Assembly (NCBI GenBank): GCA_934489735.1
Contig: CAKSSR010000010.1
Span: 1 to 64,000, forward strand
Direction: 5' to 3'
From: an uncultured Eubacteriales bacterium
GTDB taxonomy: Bacteria > Bacillota > Clostridia > Oscillospirales > Acutalibacteraceae
Length of the DNA: 64,000 nt
Positions 17,168 to 25,032 of the stretch are shown in pieces. The first letter of the stretch is position 1, and each line of letters starts with the position of its first letter. The position numbers were made by a program, and so were the translations under genes. The notes under the pieces were generated by a model that was given only the letters and a program-made list of their open reading frames with translations, was not told the DNA's origin and did not search any database.

Positions 17168-18592
17168 TTAACCAAGGGTGGTTCGTTCCGTGTGATTTTG
17201 ACATAAGTAACACCCCGCTTTCTTGTAATGTGACCATCTCTTTTTGTAAGACCTCACAAGATATACAATGTCATCTACGAAGTCATAACAAATAGGTTCT
17301 GCCTTCCGTTCGAATGTACGAGCAATTCTGCCAATAGACTGAACGACGGCCGTGTAATCTTTAACATGGGTTGCCATGTAAAGCCTCTCTAAGCTAGGGA
17401 TATCAAGACCTTCTTTGGCGAGAGAGTAAGTGGCAAACAGGTATTTTTTATTGCCTGTGCGCATATCCTCAATTGCTTTTTTCCGCTCTGCCTTGCCCTT
17501 TTTAGTTGTCATTTTACTACTTATCATTACCGCTCGTTCTCTCATTGAGCGAGGAAGCGTGTTCATAAGTATTTCTAGATGATTCAATCTATCAGAAAGA
17601 ATAAGAGAAGGATGTGCACTCTCGTTCACAAGCAGTGAACTGATTTGATGATTCCGTTCACTGTTCTCACAGAGAAATGTGATAAGCTTCATATAATTGA
17701 GGGTACCGTCTGTATTGATGCACTCTCTTCCAGGTTTTATTCCGGTATAGATAGGCGTTACACCCACTTTCATTATTCGATCTCCTACTGCTTCATCTGG
17801 TACAGTGTAAATCACTTGACCAAGTAAAGCGTAGGTTGTTGCTATCATCCCGTCAGAACGATGTACGGTAGCTGATAAGCCGAACTTGTGTCGGGCAGAT
17901 AAACTGTTCAACACCTTGTAGAATTGAGTCATTGCGGTAGGTGTCCCGGAGCATCTATGACACTCATCGATTATAATAACATCCCATAGATACTTGTACT
18001 GTGCAAGGTCTAAGCGACACATGGTTTGTATAGTTGCAAATGTGATACCCTTCCCGATGTTCACTTTACCTTCGGTGATTGTTCCGATAAGCGATTCCTT
18101 CATGTATTGTTCGGCACGAGCTTTACTTTGATTGAGCAGGTCTTTCGTGTGAGTCAACCATAGTGCTCTTCGACCAAGCCGTTCTACAAGGGATATTCCT
18201 ATCTGCGTTTTTCCGCTTCCTGCCGGGCTTTGAAGGATTCCGTAGTGCTTTGCGAGCATCTCATCGACCGCTTTTTGTTGATAGTCATACAACGGTACTT
18301 GACACTTGAAGTCTATCGGAACTTTTTCGGAAAAGTCCGCAAATATTTCATTACCTTGAAGCATTGGAGCGATGGCCCTCAGTGTGCCGAAAGGAAGGAT
18401 AAGAGCGTTTCCTCGTACCTCGTATAGCGACAGGATTTCAGGGGTGTTCCCGACCCAAAAGTGCATTCGCACCTTTTTAGAGTAGTCGGGGTTTCTGATT
18501 TTAAGATTTTGATTGCACCATTGAATCAACTCCTGAGAGGGATTCTCGACTGTAATAGTGCTGCCGACAGTTACTTGCATTTTGCAATCCAT
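17168..18592 (-). CDS. Phage superfamily 2 helicase
   Basis: 474 residues. Walker A AGSGKT at 124-129, DECH motif II at 209-212, SAT motif III at 240-242, and motif VI QSIGRIAR at 418-425 give a complete SF2 (XPB/UvsW-like) helicase core. A short Cys pair near the C-terminus (CYLC) is noted. It unwinds or remodels DNA during phage replication. Its start overlaps the RecU-like gene by 22 bases; a second ATG four codons in (18580) is possible. Confidence 0.88.
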   Translation of the reverse strand: MDCKMQVTVGSTITVENPSQELIQWCNQNLKIRNPDYSKKVRMHFWVGNTPEILSLYEVRGNALILPFGTLRAIAPMLQGNEIFADFSEKVPIDFKCQVPLYDYQQKAVDEMLAKHYGILQSPAGSGKTQIGISLVERLGRRALWLTHTKDLLNQSKARAEQYMKESLIGTITEGKVNIGKGITFATIQTMCRLDLAQYKYLWDVIIIDECHRCSGTPTAMTQFYKVLNSLSARHKFGLSATVHRSDGMIATTYALLGQVIYTVPDEAVGDRIMKVGVTPIYTGIKPGRECINTDGTLNYMKLITFLCENSERNHQISSLLVNESAHPSLILSDRLNHLEILMNTLPRSMRERAVMISSKMTTKKGKAERKKAIEDMRTGNKKYLFATYSLAKEGLDIPSLERLYMATHVKDYTAVVQSIGRIARTFERKAEPICYDFVDDIVYLVRSYKKRWSHYKKAGCYLCQNHTERTTLG

Positions 18593-18969
18593 TTGTCGAG
18601 TGGCTTCCCATGCTCGGATATGTCTTGCGCCGTCATGGATGACTTCTCATTTATGAACATTCTGATTGTGAAGTAAGGAATCATGTAGACTACCTCGGCG
18701 AGTTTGATTGCAAACCAACCTTCGCCATTTCCACAATCTTTCCACAAGCTCATTGAAAAATCCTGATTTACCTCAACTCTGCTGAGAGGAAATCCTTTTC
18801 CGGAGCATACCTTACAGTCGATGAGGTATGCCACCTTATTTCGTACAGCGATTACATCGGCAGGTTGCCCTGCTTGATTTTGAGCTATGTTATGACACCA
18901 AAACCCATGATTGAAGAGGATTTCACACAACTCCGATTCAAAGCTGTTGCCAAGTTTCCGATTGCTCAT
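18571..18969 (-). CDS. RecU/VRR-type phage nuclease
   Basis: 132 residues from the ATG at 18969, which has GGAGG 6 bases upstream; the open frame extends further but without a site. KLGNSFESELCEIL, then QNQAGQPADVIAVRNKVAYLIDCKVC shows the E...D..D.K pattern of the PD-(D/E)XK fold as in Holliday-junction resolvase RecU and related phage proteins. The end (MIPYFTIRMFINEKSSM) also matches. Function: probably branched-DNA cleavage during phage recombination. Confidence 0.75.
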   Translation of the reverse strand: MSNRKLGNSFESELCEILFNHGFWCHNIAQNQAGQPADVIAVRNKVAYLIDCKVCSGKGFPLSRVEVNQDFSMSLWKDCGNGEGWFAIKLAEVVYMIPYFTIRMFINEKSSMTAQDISEHGKPLDKWIAKCK

Positions 18970-19022
18970 CTTATTCCTCCAATCTGGAATTATTCTCAAT
19001 GATAGCTCTGAACTCTTCGGCC

Positions 19023-19634
19023 TCACTCATCAGTTTTCTTGGCATTGCGGCGTAGCACCTCCTTCAAAAGCTCCTCGGTAGTGAACTCAGAGAGCGAATG
19101 GGGAAGAGATCCCAAGACGGAAGATTTCAGGTAGAAAGCTGGACGAACGCCATAGTTACTAATGCGAGCATAGTTGATACTCAAACTACCATCCGAGCTG
19201 ACACTCCGAGCGCTGAGAGCGCACCCATTGGATTCATTGCTATACGCAGTTGCGAGCCACCACCAATCATCAAGGTTAGGAATGACGGACCGGTACTTGC
19301 GATACATATTGCAAGTGAGAAGGAAAACCTTCTGAGTGGTTTCACCCACATAATCCTTCAAACCATTATCAGAAGTCAGGTCGATGGTCGTAGGGATGAG
19401 TGCCGAAGTGTCTGCACCGTTGGCTTTGAGTTTCTTAATGAATTCTCCGTTGAGATACTTGCAAAGCGTACTATTTGGGAAGTTATTACCGTTACCTTCA
19501 TCAAAAGGCATATCACCGATGGATTTTTTAGCAAGAACAAGAATCTTGTTCTGCTCAACATCGAGAACGATGCAATCCAAACCGCCGTAGTTGATTACGC
19601 TCGAAGGAGCGATTTTGATGTTTGCTTTTGTCAT
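19023..19634 (-). CDS. DUF6273 domain protein
   Basis: 203 residues from the ATG at 19634, preceded by AAAGGAG. The order DWWWLATAYS...SARSVSSDGSL...YGVRPAFYLKSS fits the DUF6273 family (W[LW]R.. then G.RPAF.L), common in Clostridia and phages and of unknown function. A related domain forms the N-terminal part of the exported AAA+ protein at 38493. No signal peptide. Confidence 0.7.
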   Translation of the reverse strand: MTKANIKIAPSSVINYGGLDCIVLDVEQNKILVLAKKSIGDMPFDEGNGNNFPNSTLCKYLNGEFIKKLKANGADTSALIPTTIDLTSDNGLKDYVGETTQKVFLLTCNMYRKYRSVIPNLDDWWWLATAYSNESNGCALSARSVSSDGSLSINYARISNYGVRPAFYLKSSVLGSLPHSLSEFTTEELLKEVLRRNAKKTDE

Positions 19635-19703
19635 AACGAAAATCTCCTTTGATTTTTGTTTCAAGTTATGCTATAATGATAGCGATTTAATTTTCTTTGC
19701 CGC

Positions 19704-20390
19704 TTACGGTGTTACCGCACCGTTGGCGGTTTTTTCTTTGTAAGACTTATAGAGAGTCATTACAGAGCGGGAATAATTCGTTGAGTAGATTCCTTTATTC
19801 CACAGGTTTCTTGCACCGCCCGTACCGCAGTTGTACAGCATAAGAGCGAGTTCTATATTACCATTGGTTTTTTCGAGATGGACTGAGATAATGTAGATAC
19901 AGCACAAGATGTTTTCCTTCGGGTCAAGAAAGTTACTTACGCCGAGTGTTGATGATAACAATTCATGATTACATTGGTTGATTTGTGTAAGCCCATAATA
20001 GTTGGCTGTACTTACGCTATCTGGCCAAAACGAGCTTTCTTTGTCAATCAGAGCAATCACAAGCTCAATAGGCGCTTCGTAATCAGAACACTTCTCTCGT
20101 ATGTAGTCCTGTAACTCCTCAGAGAGAGGGACCTCGAGATAAAAGACATGTGGCTCAGGAATGAGGTCAAGACTTGGACTTATAATGTCCGTTTGCATTA
20201 CGGTTGCGGTCGAAACATCTGTCTTTGTTTCGGGTGGTAAGGTGTTCTGCGGTTTTGAAAGAAACGCCAAACAACCTATCGTAATCACTGTCGTGGAAAG
20301 TAAGATGATTCCTATAAGAGTCAAGCTAAGGCTGCTCCTCATAAACCATCGTTTGATACCGCTATGCCGTTTTCTACGGACGGTTGTCAT
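19704..20390 (-). CDS. Membrane-anchored lytic transglycosylase (SLT domain)
   Basis: 228 residues from the ATG at 20390 (site GGAGGTG). Basic N-terminus, one membrane helix (about 19-42, LSLTLIGIILLSTTVITIGCLAF), a Pro/Thr-rich spacer, then an SLT lysozyme-like domain: IDKESSFWPDSVS (catalytic Glu), YYGLTQIN, and ALMLYNCGTGGA. It should cleave peptidoglycan outside the cell; it may help DNA entry or conjugation-like transfer. It begins within the stop of the preceding small gene (ATGA). Confidence 0.8.
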   Translation of the reverse strand: MTTVRRKRHSGIKRWFMRSSLSLTLIGIILLSTTVITIGCLAFLSKPQNTLPPETKTDVSTATVMQTDIISPSLDLIPEPHVFYLEVPLSEELQDYIREKCSDYEAPIELVIALIDKESSFWPDSVSTANYYGLTQINQCNHELLSSTLGVSNFLDPKENILCCIYIISVHLEKTNGNIELALMLYNCGTGGARNLWNKGIYSTNYSRSVMTLYKSYKEKTANGAVTP

Positions 20391-20554
20391 TTTGAAACAC
20401 CTCCAAACTTCCATTGATACTTCACACCGTACTTTTTGAAGTACCATTCTTCAAACTCCCGGCGATGCTCTTCATCCTTCAAATACCGGGAAACTGTTTT
20501 GGCAAGAAGTTTGCCGATTCTCTTTTTCGTCGACTCATCTAACGGAGTATTCAC
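20387..20554 (-). CDS. Small phage protein of unknown function
   Basis: 55 residues, GTG start overlapping the stop of the HTH gene (GTGA) and stop overlapping the transglycosylase start (ATGA). Charged, helical (KRIGKLLAKTVSRYLKDEEH), ending in an aromatic segment. No family recognised. The double overlap supports a real, coupled gene. Confidence 0.55.
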   Translation of the reverse strand: MNTPLDESTKKRIGKLLAKTVSRYLKDEEHRREFEEWYFKKYGVKYQWKFGGVSK

Positions 20555-20772
20555 TCGCAAACTCCCATTTTTGATTCATAGTCATCGAGGATTTCAAGGG
20601 AAGTTTTGATGATGGTTTCAGCTTTTGCACCCTTACGAACTCCACGAAGGACAGAACTCATCTCCGTTTTCTCGGTGATAACACCTCGCTCTTCGAGGCG
20701 ATTCACGAGCCAAGCGTTTGTAAGAGTGTTCCGATAGAGCATCAATCGAATTCTGTCTCGTTCTTCTCTCAT
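20551..20772 (-). CDS. Small phage HTH protein
   Basis: 73 residues from the ATG at 20772 with a GGAGG site. LVNRLEERGVITEKTEMSSV followed by LRGVRKGAKAE reads as a helix-turn-helix of the Cro/XRE type found in short phage proteins (LVNRL...G..T.KTELSSVLRG.R.G). First gene of the leftward prophage run. A palindrome lies 28 bases upstream and may be its operator. Confidence 0.6.
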   Translation of the reverse strand: MREERDRIRLMLYRNTLTNAWLVNRLEERGVITEKTEMSSVLRGVRKGAKAETIIKTSLEILDDYESKMGVCE

Positions 20773-20800
20773 ATGGTTAACCTCCTTTTTCTTAAACTTT

Positions 20801-20816
20801 GTCAACCGTTGTTGAC
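20801..20816. promoter_or_regulatory. Palindrome upstream of the prophage HTH gene, candidate operator
   Basis: GTCAAC-CGTT-GTTGAC is a perfect 6-base inverted repeat with a 4-base centre, between the truncated host gene and the start of the first prophage gene. It overlaps a TTGACA hexamer on the minus strand. Binding by the HTH protein is an inference. Confidence 0.4.
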
Positions 20817-20847
20817 GTTCGTTTCATAAAAAATAAAAAAAGGAATC

Positions 20848-21108
20848 ACAGAAAGAAAATTACATAAAATAGAAAATTTACAGGATAAAAGGTTAATTCA
20901 ATACTTTTTGTTAAAAAATGATTCTGACAAATATAAAATTTTAATTTCAGATCAAGTAGGACTCAACAACAAAAAAACAGAAATTGATAAATTATTTGGT
21001 AATAAAGAGTTAGCTTTGAATTTAATTAATATTTTATGCGAAAACTCTATATCACCTAAACAATCAAACGATATTATACGTGACCTAGATAAGCATTCAA
21101 TTAACTAA
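20848..21108 (+). pseudogene. 5'-truncated copy of the ~90-residue repeat-family protein
   Basis: From about 20851 the plus strand reads ERKLHKIENLQDKRLIQYFL and on to a stop at 21108, nearly identical to the second half of the protein at 27868-28428. The start codon and first few residues are missing; upstream is prophage sequence. So the prophage border cuts this gene. An internal TTG at 20908 is unlikely to be a real start. Confidence 0.7.
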
Positions 21109-21114
21109 TCAAAA

Positions 21115-21155
21115 AAAGACTACAAACTTACTTGAAAAGTATGAATGTAGTCTTT
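21115..21155. terminator. Bidirectional terminator
   Basis: AAAGACTACA and TGTAGTCTTT form a 10-bp stem flanked by A and T runs, between two convergent genes. The same hairpin recurs at about 26693-26740 and 27821-27866. Confidence 0.75.
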
Positions 21156-21246
21156 CTTTAATAGAAAAACGAAAAAATATTAAAAATATAAAAATAAATA
21201 AACTTTTAAAATTGCTCAGAATTTCTTGACAATTACTTATAACGAT

Positions 21247-21951
21247 TTAATAAATGTAATTCATTATAGAGAACACATCATAGAACCAATGTAAAAATAT
21301 AGGAACAAGTATATTTTTAGATTTGAGAAAAGCGATTCCAAAAACACTACCAGTAACAAAAACCGTAAAACAACCCAGAAACATAAATGGTACAGAATAA
21401 TGGAATATAAAAATATATGATGGCAAATGTATCATAGCAAACATAATACTACTAATAATTACTGCTAGTATCATTTGCTTTTTGCTAGGCGACTTCCCAA
21501 GAAGAGCATTTTGTATCCATGCCCTAAATACCATTTCCTCTGGAATTGCCGGCTTTACAAGTACCCCAAAAGAGCAATCAAGTAATTTATATAAAAACTC
21601 ATTTATACTAGAAAATTCTCTCAAAGCTCCTCCTAATACAAAACCAGTGAATTTCGATACAGCGAGACCAATAATCAAATATAAAGCTATTGGTAAAGTA
21701 CACCAAAGAAATGTCTTCAATCTTACTTTATTAAAAAACAGTTCTTTTAGACTTACATACAAATCGTTTTTGAATATTGTTATCAAAACAACAATAGGTA
21801 AAACCCAAATAAGCCATCTTTCTATTGGGAAAGGCATATGATCCAAGGCGGGAATTAACGCATGACCAATCACAAATTGTGCTGTATATACAGTCACAAA
21901 AATAATGAAATGTAGTAATACAGCTATTAATGTAGGTTTTCTTTTACTCAT
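21247..21951 (-). CDS. CPBP-family membrane protease (copy A)
   Basis: 234 residues from the ATG at 21951 (GGAG site 8 bases upstream; an earlier in-frame codon lacks one). About six to seven membrane helices. CPBP (Abi/CAAX protease-like) motifs are all present: PEEMVFR (E-E...R), FAMIHLP (F...H) and LHWFYDVF (H...D). Family roles include bacteriocin self-immunity and membrane protein processing; target unknown. It is a near-duplicate of 27025-27729. Its -10 box reads TATCAT instead of TATAAT in copy B, so it may be expressed less. Confidence 0.82.
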   Translation of the reverse strand: MSKRKPTLIAVLLHFIIFVTVYTAQFVIGHALIPALDHMPFPIERWLIWVLPIVVLITIFKNDLYVSLKELFFNKVRLKTFLWCTLPIALYLIIGLAVSKFTGFVLGGALREFSSINEFLYKLLDCSFGVLVKPAIPEEMVFRAWIQNALLGKSPSKKQMILAVIISSIMFAMIHLPSYIFIFHYSVPFMFLGCFTVFVTGSVFGIAFLKSKNILVPIFLHWFYDVFSIMNYIY

Positions 21952-22022
21952 TCTCTCATCTCCATTCAATTAATATGATAATACAATTCTATAATATTTG
22001 CAATAGCAAATAAAATTAATCA

Positions 22023-22313
22023 CAGGTCAACCTCGTGAAAAAATTCCAGAGATATGGTAATTTATAGAGAAGGAGATCAATTATAATAGGTATTTTGAAA
22101 AGATAAGTGATAGCAAACATTAATAAAAAGTAAAATACAATTTGATAGAAGTAGTAATCATAGCAATAATAGTAGTGATGTAACGGGTAAAATAATGAAG
22201 TGAAATGTCAATGTATTGCCAATTTAAAGAGGTTAAATGCCCTTTTAATGATGATCTATTACATGTCATCATTTACAACAAATTCAGCTAACTTTTTCAT
22301 GCGGTTGGCCCTG
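22023..22313 (+). mobile_element. Decayed, internally deleted ISAs1-like element
   Basis: The ends CAGGTCAACCTCGTGAAAAA (22023-22042) and its imperfect inverse at 22293-22313 match the IS end at 103-122. Inside, 22083-22140 still aligns with the transposase start seen at 60-1 (AAGTGATAGCA is shared), then stops and frameshifts follow and the rest of the transposase is missing. It resembles a MITE-like remnant and ends about 80 bases upstream of the GNAT start. Confidence 0.65.
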
Positions 22314-22332
22314 AGACTGTTTTCCAAGTATG

Positions 22333-22361
22333 TTGATTTTAAGTGTGTTATATGCTAAAAT
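22333..22361 (+). promoter_or_regulatory. Promoter of exported GNAT copy 1
   Basis: TTGATT (22333-22338), 17 bases, TAAAAT (22356-22361); conserved in copy 2. It lies just outside the decayed IS end. Confidence 0.7.
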
Positions 22362-22394
22362 AAATTGAGATTATGTTAACAAAGGAGCTTAAAA

Positions 22395-23096
22395 ATGAGA
22401 ATAAAAAATATAATTATGCCTTTTATATGTTGTGGAATGCTTTTAAGCAGTTTTCAATTTGGAAATTGTCGAGCTTTGTCTTTATACGAAAAGTATTCGT
22501 GCTATTTTGAAGAAAAAGATTCAGATGATATTGTTATTAGAAAAACAAATGAAAAGGATAAAGAAATATTAGAAAATATGATTATTGGCGAAGGAAAAGA
22601 ATTTACTCGTTATTTGGGATATGGAGCAGAAGTAGCTGATATTGATGAATTTTTGACTACAAGCGAAAATGAACTTAGCCTAACGATTAAAAATCCTATT
22701 CATGATGTCGTAGGTCAGATATTGATTGGGAAAAGTAGTAATGAGAATCAATTAAGTGTATCTTGTTGGATAGGGGAAAATTTTCGAGGAAATGGATATG
22801 CACATTTAGCAATATCTAAGGTGATGTCAATTATATGGAAAGCAAATAACAATATATCCTTTGAATTTGAGATAGATGATGAAAATATTTCATCTATCAA
22901 AACAGTGAAAAAAGTTTGCGAAAATTTGAATATAGATTTTAATGATCCAGATTCTCATAGATTTACAAAAAGTGAATCTCATACAGTTGAAATTAAAGCA
23001 CAAAAAAATGATGATCAATCGTCGACTTATGACATACAATTTTATGTTGATAATATATTAATTGACAATGTAGTTAAAACAAAACAAGATATTTAA
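22395..23096 (+). CDS. Exported GNAT-type acetyltransferase, copy 1
   Basis: 233 residues. Residues 1-26 are a signal-like segment (MRIKNIIMPFICCGMLLSSF, then cleavage plausible after NCRA). A GNAT domain follows: VIRKTNEKDKEILENMI (start), LSVSCWIGENFRGNGYAHLAI with the RGNGYA acetyl-CoA motif near 132-137, and a helix-strand end. About 45 further residues form a C-terminal extension absent from minimal GNATs. An AAAGGAG site precedes the ATG. Its twin is at 29825. The cofactor acetyl-CoA is cytosolic, so export suggests action in another cell's cytosol or an unusual role. Substrate unknown. Confidence 0.72.
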   Translation: MRIKNIIMPFICCGMLLSSFQFGNCRALSLYEKYSCYFEEKDSDDIVIRKTNEKDKEILENMIIGEGKEFTRYLGYGAEVADIDEFLTTSENELSLTIKNPIHDVVGQILIGKSSNENQLSVSCWIGENFRGNGYAHLAISKVMSIIWKANNNISFEFEIDDENISSIKTVKKVCENLNIDFNDPDSHRFTKSESHTVEIKAQKNDDQSSTYDIQFYVDNILIDNVVKTKQDI

Positions 23097-23230
23097 AAAA
23101 ATATTCTCAGGACAAATTAGACAGTGGTGTATTGCTTAAAAGCGCTTCTTCAATTTATGTAATAAGATATTCAGACTGAATTTAACAATTATACAATTTG
23201 AACTTACCTTCTAATTTTTCAAATAAAATA

Positions 23231-23279
23231 AAAAACGGATTATATTACAGTTTTCAGGCTGTTTTATAGTCCGTTTTAT
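23231..23279. terminator. Terminator after GNAT copy 1
   Basis: AAAACGGATTATA pairs with TATAGTCCGTTTT with A and T runs on both sides, so it can serve both strands. Confidence 0.7.
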
Positions 23280-23640
23280 TTGTATTAAGCTTAAGTTTTC
23301 TCAATTTTAACATGATATTGCTTTTGTCGTTTGGATAGAAAATGAAGTCTGCAAATCCAATTCTTGCAGGCATTTCACGCACGATTTTATATTTCGTTCT
23401 GGCACTTAAGTTCACAAGGGTAACTATACAAGCAAGCAAATTTTTATCGTTGTACTTTATAATCGGGATATTTATATAATGTGCTTCTTGAATAAGTTTT
23501 TCCATTGTTTCGGTGTCTTTTTTGAGCGTGACTTTTAGCATTTCGTTTGATTTCATAACAATTTCAGAGATCGCACCCATTGACTTCTTTTCCAATGCTT
23601 TATCATTGTGCATTTGATTTCTAAGGAATATTCTTATTGC
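23254..23640 (-). pseudogene. Fragment of an AAA-ATPase/PD-(D/E)XK protein
   Basis: The minus strand encodes about 110 residues matching the region 355-465 of the 519-residue proteins at 31349 and 34271 (KSMGAISEIVMKSNEML, then REMPARIGFADFIFYPNDKS). The ATPase part is missing upstream and the frame shifts before the catalytic E.K, so both catalytic halves are lost. It is more diverged than the two intact copies. Confidence 0.75.
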
Positions 23641-23744
23641 GGCTATACTTTGTTAATTTTTGTGCCTGGTTGTAATTTGCTCACCTATATTCTTCATGTT
23701 CATTATTTAAACAAATCCTACATCATTTTTGATTAAAATTTCTA

Positions 23745-24164
23745 CTAACGATTCAACGTACATTTATATCTCGTATACTTTTTATTTTTTATGATTTCTG
23801 CTTTAAATCCATATTTTTTGTAAAATCCTACTGCGTCATCGTCGGTCTCCGCAAAAAGAGTTTTAATATTTAGCTTTTCTGTAATGTAGTCAATCAGTTT
23901 TGAAGCGATGCCTTGTTTTTGGTAATCTTTATCAACTGATATATCAATGATTTCATAGTTTTCATTATTAATCTTTTGAACTACAATTATTCCAGAAATT
24001 TTATCGCTATTAAAACTTGCAAAAGAAGAAATATCCTGGTTTTTGTGGTAGTTCTCTGTAAGTTTTAGAAGTTTTTCTTTCGTAGGATTATAATGACTGT
24101 TTTTCAAGATTTTTAATACATCTTCATTCGAATTTATCGTTTCTTTTATATTTCTGATTGTCAT
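23745..24164 (-). CDS. Cytosolic GNAT acetyltransferase
   Basis: 139 residues without signal peptide. Classic GNAT: ISGIIVVQKINNENYEIIDISVDKDYQKQGIASKLIDYI contains the Q-K-Q-G-I-A acetyl-CoA motif, then AETDDDAVGFYKKYGFKAE (FY.K.GF) ends the fold. Stand-alone acetyltransferase of unknown substrate, unrelated in length and layout to the exported GNATs. No convincing ribosome binding site beyond AAGG. Confidence 0.8.
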   Translation of the reverse strand: MTIRNIKETINSNEDVLKILKNSHYNPTKEKLLKLTENYHKNQDISSFASFNSDKISGIIVVQKINNENYEIIDISVDKDYQKQGIASKLIDYITEKLNIKTLFAETDDDAVGFYKKYGFKAEIIKNKKYTRYKCTLNR

Positions 24165-24177
24165 ACCTTAATACTTT

Positions 24178-24540
24178 TTCCTTTCTTTACGTAGTTTTTT
24201 ATAAATATGGGCCTGCTCCATTTTTACACGTGCCTCACTGAGAATTTTTTCAACTTGTCTTAAATAATCATTATCTGATAAATTTAAATTTTGTAATTCT
24301 TCACATTTTTTATTGGATCCTTAAAAAACTTAGTCAATGTAGTCTTTCTAAATCTTCTCACTAACGAAGCAAAAATTTGTCCATAAGATAAAAATAGTAG
24401 AATACAGACGGCTATCTTAAAATATTTTCTCCTGTTGATTAAATATTAATCTAGCATCATAATTGTATCATAAAATAGTATTATTTAAAACAAATCTTAG
24501 TGACGTTAATTTTGTTATCTTAATTAAATAAAAATGGACT
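24178..24540 (-). pseudogene. Decayed, internally deleted copy of the exported ART-like gene
   Basis: Read on the minus strand, the segment matches 36500-37400 in three parts: upstream region, the signal-peptide coding part (TTTATCTTATGGACAAATTT at about 24400-24380), and the C-terminal part VEKILSEARVKMEQAHIYKK with KLRKERKKY-stop. The region between, which would carry the R and STS-like motifs, is deleted and frames are broken. Confidence 0.7.
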
Positions 24541-24562
24541 ATATCTCAGTTTTTGCACTGTC

Positions 24563-24724
24563 TTCTCAATACTTAAAACCGAATGTATTCACAGAGTTAA
24601 ACCATCTAATTATGAGTATGCTAAATGTCTTATAACCGAATACATCAATTTTTACAACAATTATGCTATTCAGTCCAAAACGAAACTGACTCCGTTAGAA
24701 AGACGAAATCAGTTCATTGCTTAA
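24563..24724 (+). pseudogene. C-terminal fragment of an IS3-family transposase
   Basis: An open frame ending at TAA 24722-24724 reads FSILKTECIHRV...EYINFYNNYAIQSKTKLTPLE then RRNQFIA. LKTE followed by YI.FYN...IQ.K..L.P.E.R is the signature of the end of IS3 (IS150-type) transposases, including the third acidic catalytic residue. It abuts the ART pseudogene at about 24562, so this IS probably caused that truncation. Confidence 0.7.
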
Positions 24725-24768
24725 TTTTTGATTTTTTGCTAAAAATTAGTCTTTTTATCAATTCTTAT

Positions 24769-25032
24769 CTATCTTATAAAGTTATGTGCAACTTCATCCG
24801 ACTGCTCAATTGGTACTGAATTTTCACATAGTAGTGTAATTAAATCTAATGCTGCTTGTTTATCGTCAAACAGCTTATTAATTTCTAAATCTGTATTTTC
24901 ATCATTGAACTGCTCTGAAATTAAAATTTTATACTTATCATAGATATCTTTTAATAAGAAATATTTAATTATTTTTTCCTCTTGCCAATTTCTTATTTTA
25001 CTCAATTTTCTTTCTACAACTAAATTTTTCAT
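24769..25032 (-). CDS. Small repeat-family protein (one ~87-residue unit)
   Basis: 87 residues: VERKLSKIRNWQEEKIIKYF, LLKDIYDKYKILISEQF, INKLFDDKQAALDLITLLCENSVPIEQSDEV. The same unit occurs singly or doubled in the proteins at 25032, 27868 and 28425. The pattern (Y+I.I.....E..I...F.d...A..L...L.EN...P.QS.dVi.DLL) resembles Clostridia proteins labelled DUF6514, a family of unknown function; this assignment is tentative. No signal peptide. Start overlaps the stop of the upstream gene, so coupled. Confidence 0.7.
   Translation of the reverse strand: MKNLVVERKLSKIRNWQEEKIIKYFLLKDIYDKYKILISEQFNDENTDLEINKLFDDKQAALDLITLLCENSVPIEQSDEVAHNFIR

Larger units (their letters stand above)
12099..20848 (-). 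mobile_element. Defective prophage segment next to ssrA
   Basis: All genes read leftward, base composition is visibly richer in G+C than both flanks, and gene content is phage: HTH, lysozyme-like transglycosylase, RecU-like nuclease, helicase, DNA polymerase, ERF, YqaJ, DUF669, holin. No integrase, terminase, capsid, portal or tail gene is present. The left side abuts the tmRNA 3' end, a classic attachment site. On the right it ends abruptly at about 20848 inside a truncated small-protein gene. No copy of the tmRNA 3' end is visible there, so the right attachment site is lost. Confidence 0.8.
20848..22008. repeat. Inverted repeat arm A (CPBP protease block)
   Basis: This block matches the reverse complement of 26958-28130 over about 1.1 kb, including the CPBP gene, its promoter region, the bidirectional terminator and part of the small-protein gene. 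The arms differ by scattered substitutions. The inner 5 kb between the arms is unrelated. Confidence 0.8.
22018..23280. repeat. Direct repeat copy 1: decayed IS, exported GNAT gene and terminator
   Basis: About 1.26 kb that is nearly identical to 29452-30710 in the same orientation, covering the decayed ISAs1 element, promoter, GNAT gene and terminator hairpin. Similarity ends soon after the terminator in both copies. Confidence 0.85.

Noticed and set aside
18971..19030. 19-codon minus-strand frame between the DUF6273 and RecU-like genes
   Set aside because: Too short, no ribosome binding site; it only overlaps the neighbour's stop.
22083..22270. Functional transposase within the decayed IS copies
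   Set aside because: Stops and frameshifts appear after about 10 codons and most of the DDE domain is missing.
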